NCBI GenBank assembly: GCA_029339195.1
Contig: JAPTJF010000182.1
Location: forward strand, 1-64,000
Length of the DNA: 64,000 bases
Reading direction: 5' to 3'
From: Micractinium sp. NFX-FRZ
Taxonomy: Eukaryota; Chlorophyta; Trebouxiophyceae; Chlorellales; Chlorellaceae
The notes under the pieces are model-generated. The model made no database searches, was not told where the DNA came from, and was given only the letters and a program-made list of their open reading frames with translations. This document shows positions 12,301 to 23,028 of this stretch, piece by piece. The translations under genes and the position numbers were made by a program. Every line of letters starts with the position of its first letter. The stretch's first letter is position 1.

Positions 12301-13391
12301 CCCCTGCATTGCCCTAGCCACGTCGCACACCCTTGCCGGGAGGGGCACGAGGATTGCCCTGTCATGAGGATTGCCCTGGACCCTGTTCATGTGTTGCTAA
12401 GAATGACAAAACGTGGTGCCACCGGGGAGGCTGCTTTGTCGGGGCTCATTGGCACGGCACGGTTGCATTGCAATACCCACTGGGACCCTGGCTGCAGGGG
12501 GCGGGTTTGGCAACGTGTCTCTGGGCGCCACGCCCGCCTGGCAGGCCGCCCACGTCAGGCGCTACGCCTCCGCCCAGCGCGCCCGCCCCAGCTGGCCCCT
12601 GTCGCCGGCCGCTGCCTCAGCCAACGGCGCCTCCCACAGTGTGCGCTGCAAGGGGGCGGCAGCAGGGGCCACCTGCACCTACGGCAGGGGCTACCCGGAC
12701 CTCTCCCTCGTGGGTGCTGGCGTGCCCATCATGTCCGCAGGTGCCCCTGAGCTCGTGAGTGGCACCAGCATCAGTGCACCAGTGATGGCTGGGCTGGTGA
12801 TGCAGCTGAACGCCGCCATTCGTGCCACCCACGGCCTGGAGCGCTGCCGCATTGGGTACATGACGCCCTTCCTCTACTGGGCTGCCGACCGCTACCCGCG
12901 CGCCTTCCGCGACGTCACCGTCGGCAGCAACGCGTTTGGGGAGTCGTACCCCACGCCCTGCAAGTACGGCTACCACGCCGCCAAGGGCTGGGACGCGGTG
13001 AGTAAAAGTGGTGGGGTGAGGCGGTGGGGGGTGAAGCCGGGCAGCTGGGTGCTTGCAGCTGGGTGCTGGCTCGCTGCACTTACAGATGAGAGTTTGCATC
13101 GGTTGGGAGCGGTGCAAGGGCGTGGGGGGTCAATGCTTGCCTGCCAGCCTACCTGTTCCCTGCCGTGCCTCTCACCTCGGCTGGTTGTGCTCCCCTCTTG
13201 TGGTAGCTGATTGGTGCCTTTGGCTTGATTTCCTGTTGGCTTCCTCAACCCCACGCCCTCGGGCTGCAATCTGCGTCTTCTTCTGGGTGCTGCAGGTGAC
13301 GGGCCTGGGCGTGCCCAACATGCGTGTGCTGCAGAAGGCGGCGGTCGAGTACGTGCGCCTGCAGCGCCGCAACACCGGTCCGTGCCGCTGA
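9336..13391 (+). CDS. Sedolisin-family serine-carboxyl protease (tripeptidyl-peptidase-like, S53)
   Basis: Predicted secreted or lysosome/vacuole-type acid protease that removes tripeptides or cuts internally at low pH. The start at 9336 gives a clear signal peptide (AALALLASGAGA), followed by a prodomain with LTPEEVAHLTG and the catalytic domain. S53 residues seen: Glu and Asp in EPSLDIQ (about 11512-11526), the oxyanion Asp in SSGDQG (about 12025) and Ser in SGTSISAP (about 12755-12780). Exons read 9336-9449, 9664-9837, a long exon to about 10549, 10849-11719, about 11972-12228, 12497-12998 and 13296-13391. The junction after 9837 is unresolved: the frame changes there and the shortest fitting intron is only 40 nt. 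SYIEPLTGT appears near the start of the mature domain. The stop is followed by a TGTAA signal. Confidence 0.88.
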
Positions 13392-13459
13392 CTGGCTCAA
13401 TGTATATTGTGAAACCAGTATCTATCTGACTACTTGTGGACTGAAACAACTCGAATCCC

Positions 13460-13464
13460 TGTAA
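13460..13464 (+). terminator. TGTAA polyadenylation signal of the sedolisin gene
   Basis: TGTAA is the usual green-algal poly(A) signal; this copy lies 69 bases after the stop codon at 13389-13391. Confidence 0.55.
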
Positions 13465-13678
13465 CCAAGACCAGGAAACCAGTGGCGGGGAGAGCAGGTG
13501 CAACATGCGGTGGCGGAGCGCTGTGCTGAGCAACCTTGGCCCAATGCCCGGGGCGTGCCTCGCTTGTTTTAACTGACGCGTGCCCTCTGAAGGGCGCCTT
13601 TCCGCATTCCTGCAGCGGCTCTGCGACGAGGGGTGTGTAGGCCGGCGACTTCAAAGGGGCGGCGAGGCAAGGAGGGCG

Positions 13679-16600
13679 ATGGAGGCGCAGCCTCCTGACA
13701 AGGAGGCGGAATGCCCGTGCGGGCGCTATGCAGGTGGGCGAGTCAGGACCGCGACGTGTCGCGCCCGCCCGCCTGCCGCTGCCGCCGCGCCCGCCAACCA
13801 CTGCCACCCACCACCCTCCCGCCCGCCCCTTTTGTTCAGCGGTCCTCTGACTGCCCGCTGAACGGCATGCAGCACCACTGCTCTAACCGCCCACTTGTGC
13901 GCGCTGAATGTGTGCAGGGGAATGCAAAAATGACTTTGAGATGCGCTGCTACTGCTCACGCTGCCCAAAGGGCGGCAGCCCACTGCATGAAGCAGCAGGG
14001 GTGGGGGATGTGGCAGCTTTGTCAGCGCTGCTCACGCAGGTGCCCGCCGGCGAGCCGCTGCCCACTGATGGCTGTGGCAACACGCCGCTGCACCGTGCAT
14101 CTGCCCACGGGCAGCGCCTGGCTACGTGGGTGCTGCTGCAGCACTGCGCGCAGCATGCCGCTGCAGAGCTGTCGGCGGTCAACTGCTGCGGCTGGACACC
14201 AGCGCACGCCTGCGCTGCCAACCCGGGCTGCGAAGAGGCAGCAGAGACGCTTGCGCTGCTGGCCACCTGCGGGGGGGACCTTGACGCCCTCACCGCTCCC
14301 CCTGATGAGGACCGGCAATTTGAACCATTTGCTGGCGACAGCTGCCTGTCGCTGGCAGCTCAGCACTCGCGCGCGCCGCTGGCCTTCCGGCTGGTGCACT
14401 TCCTGGTGCAGGGGGGCCATGACCCCCTGCAGACGGCAGGCTTTCTGGACACATCGCCTCTGGAGTTTGCCTGCGCCGCTGGAGGTGGGTGCATGTGTGC
14501 TTGTGGACAGGCCGGGGCGGGAAAGGTGGGGTCCTTGGCGCCAGGTGCAAGGAGGTGAGTGCTGCCCAGTGCTGCTGCACGTGGGTGCAGCGTGCCCTGC
14601 TGTCCTGTCTACTCAGTCTGGTGTCTGCCTGAAAGCCTGCCCACAAACCCACACTGCTTCTTGACAGCACCCACCAGCCCCACCCGCTCCCAATGGGCTT
14701 CCTGTCCTCTGCTAGGCCTAGACGTGGTGAAGGTGATGCTCTGGGGCGCCGCCTGCTCGCCTTTCTACCACCACCAAGGTGAAAGATGGACCCTCTGAAC
14801 CTATTGGGTGTCAGCTACTGGGTGCGAGCTGCCCGGCAGCTCTGTGCCGGTCTGGGTGCTGGGTGCCTGCCCGCCTTCCTCACCTGCAGACACCTCGGCG
14901 GGTGCAAGGGAACCCTGCTGTAACCAACGTGTTGGCTGTTGCACTCAGTTTCTGGCTCCGGCCGTCCCAACACCTGCTCCTCTTGTGTATCTCACTGCCG
15001 CCACTTATACCTGTGCACAAGTAGCAGAGCTTCTGCTCCCACCATCGTCATTTTCCCTCCTGCCCCTTCTCCCTACTGCCTACCCATGTGCAGGACTGGA
15101 TGTGCTTGGCCTGCTGGCCCTGGCAGCAGCCCATGTTGACTTGGAACAGTTTGGAACAGTTCGTGCCCTCCCCTTTGGTTACACCACACATCCCCCTTCT
15201 TTCTACTGCTATGCGCAGGTCTAGATGTGGCGTACCTGCTGGCCCTGGCGGTGGCCCACGGCTGCGCTGACGTGGCAGAGTTCCTGCTCTTCCCGCCGCC
15301 CTCCTTCCACCGCCTGCTCACATGCCAGCTGCACCCGCCAGAGCCCCGCTCGGTGCTGGAGGGGCGGGACGGTAGCAGGGAGGCCAGCAGAGGGGCAAGC
15401 GAGGACGGCAGCGGCAGCATGTCGCCAGACGAGGTATGGCGGTGGGATCCCTGTGGGCCGCTCCACTTGCAGGCACACAGAAGAAGGCGGGGCTGCACCT
15501 GCGCCCGGCGTTTTGCACCGCATGCGCAGTTAGTCATGAAGAGACTTCACCCCTTGGGACCCACCTTCGTCTCTGCCACCTGCAGAGGCGTTGCGAGCAC
15601 CCGCTTGCACCCCACCTCTCCCCCGACATCCCACGCCCTGTTTTCCCTCCTCCGCCACCCGCAGAGGTGCCTGTCCACCTATGACGCTGAAGCCCTCACT
15701 GTGGAGCCGCACGAGGTGGACTGGTGCCTGCGGCTGGCCATCCGGCAGGGCAGCCTGGGCATGGTGCGCCTGCTGGTGGGGGTGGGGGGCGCCAGCGGCT
15801 CACACTGGCGCTGCTCCCACGGCGAGCTGGAGGAGCTGGACCGCCGCATGCACCGCCAGGGCTGGCAAGACAGGTGAGGCAGGGGGCAAGGCTCAAAGAG
15901 GAGAGAGTAGGGAGGGAGGGCTGTAGTGAGCCGGCTGGATGACCTGGGACGATGTATGCACCACCAGGGTCCTGGCAGGACAGGCAAGGATGTTGTTTGG
16001 AGGCGGCAGGGCTGGGATCTAGGGCGGGCGGGGAGGAGGAAGCGTGGAGATTGATGCACGAGGGTCCTGCAGAAGCGGGGCTGGCTAAAGGTGTGTGGCC
16101 CCCCATGCACCCAGTGCCGTATTGTGGCAAGTACTGAATGTCCCCCCGCCGCTCATGCAGGTTCCCGCTGCTGCACGGGGCGACAGTGAGGGCGGACCAC
16201 CGGGAGACCCCGCTGAGCCTGGCGCTGCGGGAGCGCAATGTGCACATAGCTGAGGTGCGAGGCGCTGGTAGGGGGCTGCAGGAGTGGGGCGGGAGTCAGG
16301 CAAGGGCGTGGTGCAGTGGCGTGCGATGCGCAAGCCAATGAGGAGCGTGGTTGAGGAGGGGGCCCCAGCCAGTTTGCTTCCTGCAGTCGCCATGACACAC
16401 AAGGGCCCCCAGGACACACCTCCTGCTTGCTGGTGCCCTGAGGTGTCACCCCTCCCCCTGGTCCCCCCACCCCCCGCAGTGGCTGATCAAGCGCACCAAG
16501 GCCGCCTTCCCGCGCCTGGATGGGCGCTCCCGCACCGGGCTGCACCACACAGCGCAGCAGGGGCAGACCCAGCTGCTGCGCTGGCTGCTGGAGACGGGGC

Positions 16601-19204
16601 TGTACAGGTGCGCACGGCTGGGTGGCAGGGTTGCATCCTGTGAACGGCTGGGATTGCAATGAGTGCAGACTGCTTGCTCAAGGGGCATCTCATCGGAGAG
16701 GCACCCAGGAAAGCAGTTGTGGGCCAACACTGTGCCTGTAGAGCACTCACACAGAGGCTGCTGTCCTGCGGTGCTATTGCTGCCGGTCATGCACCACTTT
16801 TCGTCTGCCTCTCTGCGCGGTGAAGGGCTGCTCGCCACGCACTCCGCTGCCTGCAGGATGCGCAACGAGAGCGGGGAGCGGGTGATAGACATGGAGGACA
16901 GCAAGCACTACTCAGCCCTGGCACACGCACTGGAGCGCGGGTGAGCGGCGCGAGCGGCGGCTGGCGGGGCTGGCTGCTGGGAGCTGGCTCACTGTCTGTT
17001 CAAGTCGAGCCCTGGCTGGTCAGGGAGCGCACAACAGCAACGCCTGCCTCGCCGCCATGCCCGCTTTGGTGCCAGGCAGCAGCTGTCTGCGCGCAGCGTT
17101 TACCACATGGCATGATTACCTGCCCGGCCGCCCATCTGCCGCCCATGCCTCCTTGCAGGCACATCCAGGAGACTGCGCTGCTGCTGCAGCATGGAGCAGA
17201 TGTGCATGGCTTCGTGGCCACTGCCTACGGGCCCAGCACGCCGCTGGGTGCTGCGCTGCTGCACGGCCAGCACGACACGCGCATGCAGCTGCTGCACCTG
17301 CTCATCCAGGCAAGGGGGCAGTCTGGGTTGCATGCAGATGGTCCGTGGGCAGAACAATGAGATGTGAAGCTTGCAGCAAACACAATTGGGAGCCAGTTGC
17401 CCAGGGCCTGGTGCAGCCTCAGCAGAGAGCTCCCTCCCTGCTTCTCTCCCCTGCCCAATCCTCACCCTCACTTCTCTGCTCTGCCCTGCAGCACGGTGCT
17501 GAGGTGGACATAGACGATGCCGTGGAGGCGGTGGAGGGAGGGCAAGCCCCCGAGCTGCGCTACCTGCTGCGCTGCCTGATGGAGGGCGGGTGGGAGCCGG
17601 AGGGCAGGCCAGCTGCGCGCCTGGTGCTGGAGGCGGTACGGGAGGACGAGCCCGAGTGCCTGGAGGTGGGTGGGTTGGTGGTGGTGATGGAGGTGGGGGT
17701 GGGGCGGGGCAATTGAAGCAGACGCATGCATGCATGCCTTCCTGCCTGGTTTCCGCAAGCTGCCCCAAGTACCAAACTGCACGCCCACCTGCGATCAACA
17801 GCCCCGCTCACCCTGCCCTGCCCTGTATCGCGCGAAGGTGCTGCTCTTGGCGGGGCTCAGCCCCAATGTGCTGCTCAGGGCCCAGGGCGGAGTGCGGCCC
17901 AGCCTGCTGGAGGCTGCCTTCTCACGCAACCGCCTCATGTGGATGCCCTCCTTTGGCTACAACGAGTCCGAGGGGCGCATGGTGAGAGAGGGCTGACACG
18001 GGGAAGGTTGAAGGCTACCCAAAATGTGCACGGGCTAGAGAAGGCTGTGCAGACGCCGGGCAGCTTTGCAGCATAACAGGGCTCGTGAGGCTTGCCTCCC
18101 TGTGTGGCTGCGCGTGCTCCGGCCACACTGTGGTGCTTGGGCACAACACCACGCCCATACCTCATCAATCGATTGACCCTCACTATCTTTCTGCAGGGCT
18201 GGCAGCGCGGCCCAGATGACAAGTCCACCAAGCTGTGCTGGTCGCGCTCGCGTGTGGGGGCGCTGAGGTGAGCGCTGTGCTGGGGTGGGAGGCAAGGCCT
18301 GGCCTGAGGTGGCCTGGTGCCGCACTGAGAGCAGGAGTAGGCTGGCTCTTGATCGGTCAGACTCAGTAATGTCATTTTCTTGCTCACTCAGCACTTCTTG
18401 TTTCTTTCTTTAATCACTGTGTCACCTGCAGGATCATGCAGGCGCTGGTGCTGGCAGGGGCGGACCCGGCACCGGTGCTGCGCCAGATTGAGGAGATGGC
18501 GGATGCCGGGGAGGCAGGGTGAGCTGGGTCTTCAGGGGCAGGGCTGGGCTGGGAGCTGGTCTTTGGGGCTGGCTGCCACCAGAGGGTGGGGGCTTGCTGG
18601 TCTGGGGGGGTGGATGCGGAAGGACGGCTGGCGGCAAAGCTGGGGAGGGAAGGGTGACGTGGGCTGTGCCGAAGGGCGCCAGCTCAGGCCAACACCCCAT
18701 GAGCTGAGAGGCTGGTGCCAGCTCAGGCCAACAAATTCTGAGCTGAAATGCTAGGGGGATGGACTGGTGAGATCCCGCCCCGCACCCGTGGTGCCCCACG
18801 ATTGAGGGGATGCTCCTCTCCGAATGCATCAACGCCATCATCACTGCTCCAACCATCCCCCCTTGCCTATTGTGTGCGCCCCGCTCTTATGGTCGTGCAG
18901 GCAGGTGGCCGCCATCCTGGCCAAGCCGGTGTGGTTCCAGGCGCAGCACGGGCTGTGGCCGCCGGGCTTCAGGGCAGCTGTGCAGGTGCTGCTGCGCGGC
19001 CTGCACCGCGTGGCACGCCAGCTGGAGGCTGCGGGTGGCAATGGCGGCGGCGATGGAATGGATGTGGAGGCGGGCGGCGCAGCGCAGGTGCTGCCACCCC
19101 CCACCTTCCCACGCGCAGCAGCTCTCAGCATCGTGGGATCCCTGGCGAGTCTGTGGGAGCCGCCGGCGCCGACGCCAGCGCACCTGTCAGCGGGACAGAG
19201 CTAA
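13679..19204 (+). CDS. Large ankyrin-repeat protein with N-terminal Cys cluster
   Basis: The start at 13679 gives MEAQPPDKEAECPCGRYAG. The next exon joins in phase 1 at 13920 to give ECKNDFEMRCYCSRC, a compact Cys cluster that could bind zinc, directly before the first ankyrin unit (GGSPLHEAAGVGDVAALSALL). Further ankyrin-like helices follow in some 12-14 exons, for example GNTPLHRASAHGQRLATWVLL, GWTPAHACAANPGCEEAAETL, RTGLHHTAQQGQTQLLRWLL, YSALAHALERG, ETALLLQHGADVHGF and VLLLAGLSPNVLL. The C-terminal exon (from 18901) has a Gly/Ala-rich linker and no known domain, ending at TAA 19202-19204. Ankyrin arrays mediate protein-protein contacts; no enzymatic domain, signal peptide or membrane span is seen. 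One intron near 15.0-15.2 kb carries a copy of the next exon. The partner is unknown. Confidence 0.8.
15020..15136 (+). repeat. Intronic copy of the following ankyrin exon
   Basis: A tract reading VAELLLPPSSF at about 15021-15053, and another reading GLDVLGLLALAAAHVD after an AG at about 15094, mirror the true exon starting near 15219 (GLDVAYLLALAVAHG, then VAEFLLFPPPSF). The order is permuted as expected from tandem duplication. The copy keeps an acceptor-like GTGCAG, so it could serve as an alternative 3' splice site. Confidence 0.7.
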
Positions 19205-20104
19205 GGAAACTCATCTAACACCGTCGAGCAACATGGCCCTGTTTGCCTGCCATCTATCGGTGAACTGTCAAATCTGTCTGCCTTCTCTTCACTACCTGTA
19301 GCACTGCCGTTTTGTGACGCAGAGCAGGGCGGTGGCGCGGCTAGCTATTGCCAGAATTATTTTGGTGTTGGCCATGGCTGCATGCAAAGGATGCCGCAGC
19401 CCAGCCCGCCGCCACCACCAGATCCTGCTGCCACTCCCCATGGAAAGGGTGCATTGGTGCCAACGGGCTGCCCGGCGGGTTTCGAACCATCCCCTCTCAG
19501 TTGCAGAAATGGGCAGGGTTGGAGCTGCACATTTCCCCTCTACAGCCATGTTGAGCCTCAAGTATGGTGTGCACGTGTGGCGTTTCTCAGTCATCTGGCG
19601 TAGGCTCTAAGCATGGGGCCCCAAAGTTGTTGCGAGGCGTGGCGGCCCAGCGGGATTTGCTGCGGTGACGAGGCGTGTGCCAACCAGGAAGGAAGTGCAG
19701 GGCTGGGGGGTAGCCGGCTGTCAGCTGGCTGGCATTGGTTTCAACCATCCGATTCAACCAAAGCCAGCCACTAACTTCACTGAATCGAGGATGTGGGTGA
19801 CAACGCTTAGCCTGCGCAGCTGCCAGCTGTCATGCCCGCTCGCTTCCTGCCTCCCGCCTCAACCACATGCATCCTGCTCTGCTGGCGTTCCCCAGTTGCT
19901 TGCAGAGAGCAGTGGAACCTAGCCTGCACCATAGTCACACTGCGAAGTGGAAAGGCACACGGTACAGAGGCCCTGCCAGTTTGCAGAGGGCAGCAGGCAT
20001 GCATGTACGGCGTACGGCGGCGGCGCCAGACAAGGGCCCTTTCCACCATCCACCCCCGTTGTCCACCAATCGCTCCACTTCTTTGATCACCCCGCACAGC
20101 AGCC
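19205..20104. other. Intergenic region, ankyrin gene to GNAT gene
   Basis: About 0.9 kb without a supportable gene. Open frames near 19314-19610 have no domain and poor splice context. The region should contain the 3' UTR of the ankyrin gene and the promoter of the acetyltransferase gene starting at 20105. Confidence 0.45.
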
Positions 20105-22569
20105 ATGAGCGACAATGCAGCAGCAGCAACCTTGCCCGTCGAGCCAATCGTGGCTTTGGACGAGCTTCAGTCCGAGGAGGCGCTAGCTCACCCCATTGAG
20201 AGCGCCATCCACACAATCGTGGAGGTCAGCAGCCTTGTTTTGGCGCAACACGAGTCGATTGTAGCGAATGGCGGGGCAGGGGAGGGTCGGTGCCGCCGCC
20301 GTCGCCGCCCTCTGTGCCAGCTTCTTCCGAGCATCCTCTACTGTGGTTGCCCTGCCCCCCTCCTGTGATTCGGAGAAACCGCACCTTAGACGGCCCAGCC
20401 TGCAACAGATGTTCACCCTTTCAAGCACCTTGGCGCACCATGCAGGCCCTCGCCGACGCCCCGCTCACCCGCTTCCTGGCGCGGCCTGGCCACGAGCGCC
20501 AGCTGGTGGCGGCCCAGGTGGCCCTGGACAGGTGGGCCGGCCGCCCTGCCTCCCCCCGTCCTGCCCTGCCCGCATCAGCGCCTTGCAGTGCCGGATTCCA
20601 TACACTTGTCCAGCAAAGCAGCCAACTGCTGGGGCAACGGGGAGGCACCCGAGTGCCAACACATGGCGCTCGCCCCTCGTTGAGACCTGGCAATGTTGGT
20701 TGGCCAAACAGACTGGATCTGGGCATGACCTCTACCGCTGCTTTTGCTCCCAAACCCGGGCTGCCCACCCTTGGGGGGATCAGGCAAACTTCACCCGATG
20801 CCTGTGCTCGCTGCACCCCCGCTTCTCGCGTCCCCCCATCAGGGCTGCCCACCGCTGGGAAGTGGTAGAGAATCATGATTTTCGGAGCGTTGCGCTGGTA
20901 AGGGAGGTGCCTGAGGCAGCTGCGGCAGCAGGAGCAGCGGACGAGGAGGAGGAGGAGAGGGGCGGCGGCGGAGGTGCAGCGGAGGGGCAGCAGCGGCGGA
21001 GGGACGGCCTGCCGGGCAGCAGGCCTGTGGACACCAGTAGAGCGGAGGCGTCGGCAAATGTGGAGGGACCTGCCGCCGGCGTTGGCGGCGCTGCTGGCAC
21101 AGGACAGCAGCAGCAGCAGATGGAGGGACAGGAGCAGCAGTTGGCAGCAGGGGTGGATGGGGAGCAGCTTCGGGCGGCAATGGAGGCGGGCTCTGTGGGG
21201 GCCCTGCTTGCCGCAGGGGTGGCGCGCCTGGAGGCGGGTGGGTGGGTGGTTGGGTGGGTCATGGCAGCAGGAAGGGGGGCGTGGCTCGCTGTGGAGGGAG
21301 AGGAGCAGCGAGGTTGTGTGGGGGTAAGCAAGAGGACAGCCAGAGTGAAGTAGGCGGCACGTCTACGTATGCCGCCCATCCCCACCCCTGCCCCTGCGAC
21401 GTGCTCACGCCCCCAGCCCCCTTTACTTACTTGTGCTCACGCCCCCAGCCCCGCCACTGCTGAGCAAGTGCCACCCGCAAGGGCGCTGCCCACCCCCTCG
21501 GTTCTGCCCTCCCGCAGAGCTGCTGCTGCACGTGCACCCGGAGCGGGTGGGGGCGCTGCAGCAGATGAGGCGGGAGCTGGGGGGCAGCCTGGAGCGGTAC
21601 TGCCAGGTGGGAGGAGTAGGGATGATTGGGGCCAGGCGTGGGGGCTTAGATGTAGAGGAGGTCGGGGGGCGGTGCAATTGTGACTTGCATGCACACGGGG
21701 CGCTGCGGAGCATTGGGCCTGCCGTAAAGTGGTGGTCCTTGGGTAGCTTGGCATGCGCCATTTGAGGGGGCGCCATCTTGGCACAGCACCTAGTGCTGGG
21801 TGATCCGCTTGGCAGGGCACCAGTGCTGTGCCTCCTGGTGCCCTGACTGCTTCTGGCCTGTCCTGCTCCCGCCCACGCCTGCAGGCTCATGGCCCGCTGC
21901 TGCACCTGCACTACTTTGCCACCCGGCCAGAGGGCAAGGAGCATCCGGGGGAGGGGGAGGGGGCGGGTGTGCTCCAGCACTTGGAGCGCATGGCCGACGC
22001 CGGTGAGTGCGCGCTGACGTGGCGGCAGGGGTGCTTGGGAGCAGGCTGAGCAGCAGCTTGTGCCTGTGGCTTTGGGAGGCTGGAGGGTGTGCCTTCCTTG
22101 CCCTCTCGCCTTTGAATGAGGAACACCATCAGGCAAACTTGCGACCCTGCCCACCAACTTGATGCCTGCCTCCCACAGAGAGCCGGATTGTGTATGCGGA
22201 GGCCGGCAGCGAGCAGGCGCGCCGCCTGTACCTGCGCCACGGCTTCAGGTGGGGGCGGGCTCACTGGGGAGGTGGTGCCGAAAAAGCAGGGTGGGGAGGT
22301 GGTGCCAGCACAGTGGGGCAGTCTCATGAGGACACCCGCCCTGGCTGCGCTGCTTCTTCATCTTCTTGTTCATCTGCCATAAGGGTACGTCTCAGGCTTG
22401 CCCCCTCAAGCCGCATGCCCTGGCTTGGCTGCCTGCGGGTTGCAGGGAGGTGGAGCAGGTGGAGGTGAGCGGGGAGGGCGCCCCCACCCTCACCATCCTG
22501 GCCCGCCCGCCTGGCGCCCCATCAGCTGTCGCCTCAGAAGGGGACCTGGCGGCTGTGGGGGAGGACTAG
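20105..22569 (+). CDS. GNAT-family N-acetyltransferase with an unusual low-complexity insert
   Basis: Transfers acetyl from acetyl-CoA to an amine; the substrate cannot be inferred. Exon 1 is 20105-20224, exon 2 20446-20531 and exon 3 starts at 20843; they join in phase to give SAIHTIVEALADAPLTRFLA, typical of the GNAT N-terminus. Later exons give the central strand (GPLLHLHYFATRPEGKEHPG), the helix VLQHLERMADAE, and the C-terminal IVYAEAGSEQARRLYLRHGF, the classic motif A/B signature. Between the N-terminal part and this core lies an insert of about 130 residues (20930-21240) rich in Glu, Gly, Gln and Ala. The acetyl-CoA loop reads RPEGKEHPGEGEGAG, a loose version of the R/Q-x-x-G-x-G/A motif, so activity is not certain. 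The stop is at 22567-22569. Confidence 0.78.
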
Positions 22570-23028
22570 CAGGCAGCAGCGCGGCAGTCGGCGCAGAGGC
22601 GGGGGACGGGGTGCTTACTTTTGCGGCGGTGCGGTGCAGCCTCTTGAAGCAGCCCTGGCCAGGCCACGAGAGACGACGGTGTAGCATGCATGCCCAGCGT
22701 GCCGCGTTACGAATGCATATGCGACAGTCACTGTGATGGACAGGCAGCATACAAGTTTTGACAGCGGGTGAAAACAGGCTGGGAGAGATCGCTCGGCCGC
22801 TGCCACCGCCCATGTCACCGCTGCCACCACCACCCACATGTGGCCTGCTCCGTGCAACATCGCCTCGCCTTATCAGCGCATCAAACGATTACCTTTGCCG
22901 ACAAAATTTCACCGGCACCGGCGACCAGAACCCCGGGCAATGGCAGCCGGAAGGGAGCAAGTTCCGCGCCCAGCTTGTCCCGGCCCTATTGAGCGCCTAA
23001 GAGCGCTTTAGGACGCGGTGTAGTTACG
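22570..23028. other. Intergenic region upstream of the AT-hook/AlkB/PHD gene
   Basis: Holds the 3' UTR of the acetyltransferase gene and the likely promoter of the next gene. No coding feature is supported. No TGTAA was found directly after the acetyltransferase stop. Confidence 0.4.

Noticed and set aside
19314..19610. Small open frames between the ankyrin and GNAT genes
   Set aside because: Short, in three frames at once, no domain; treated as intergenic.
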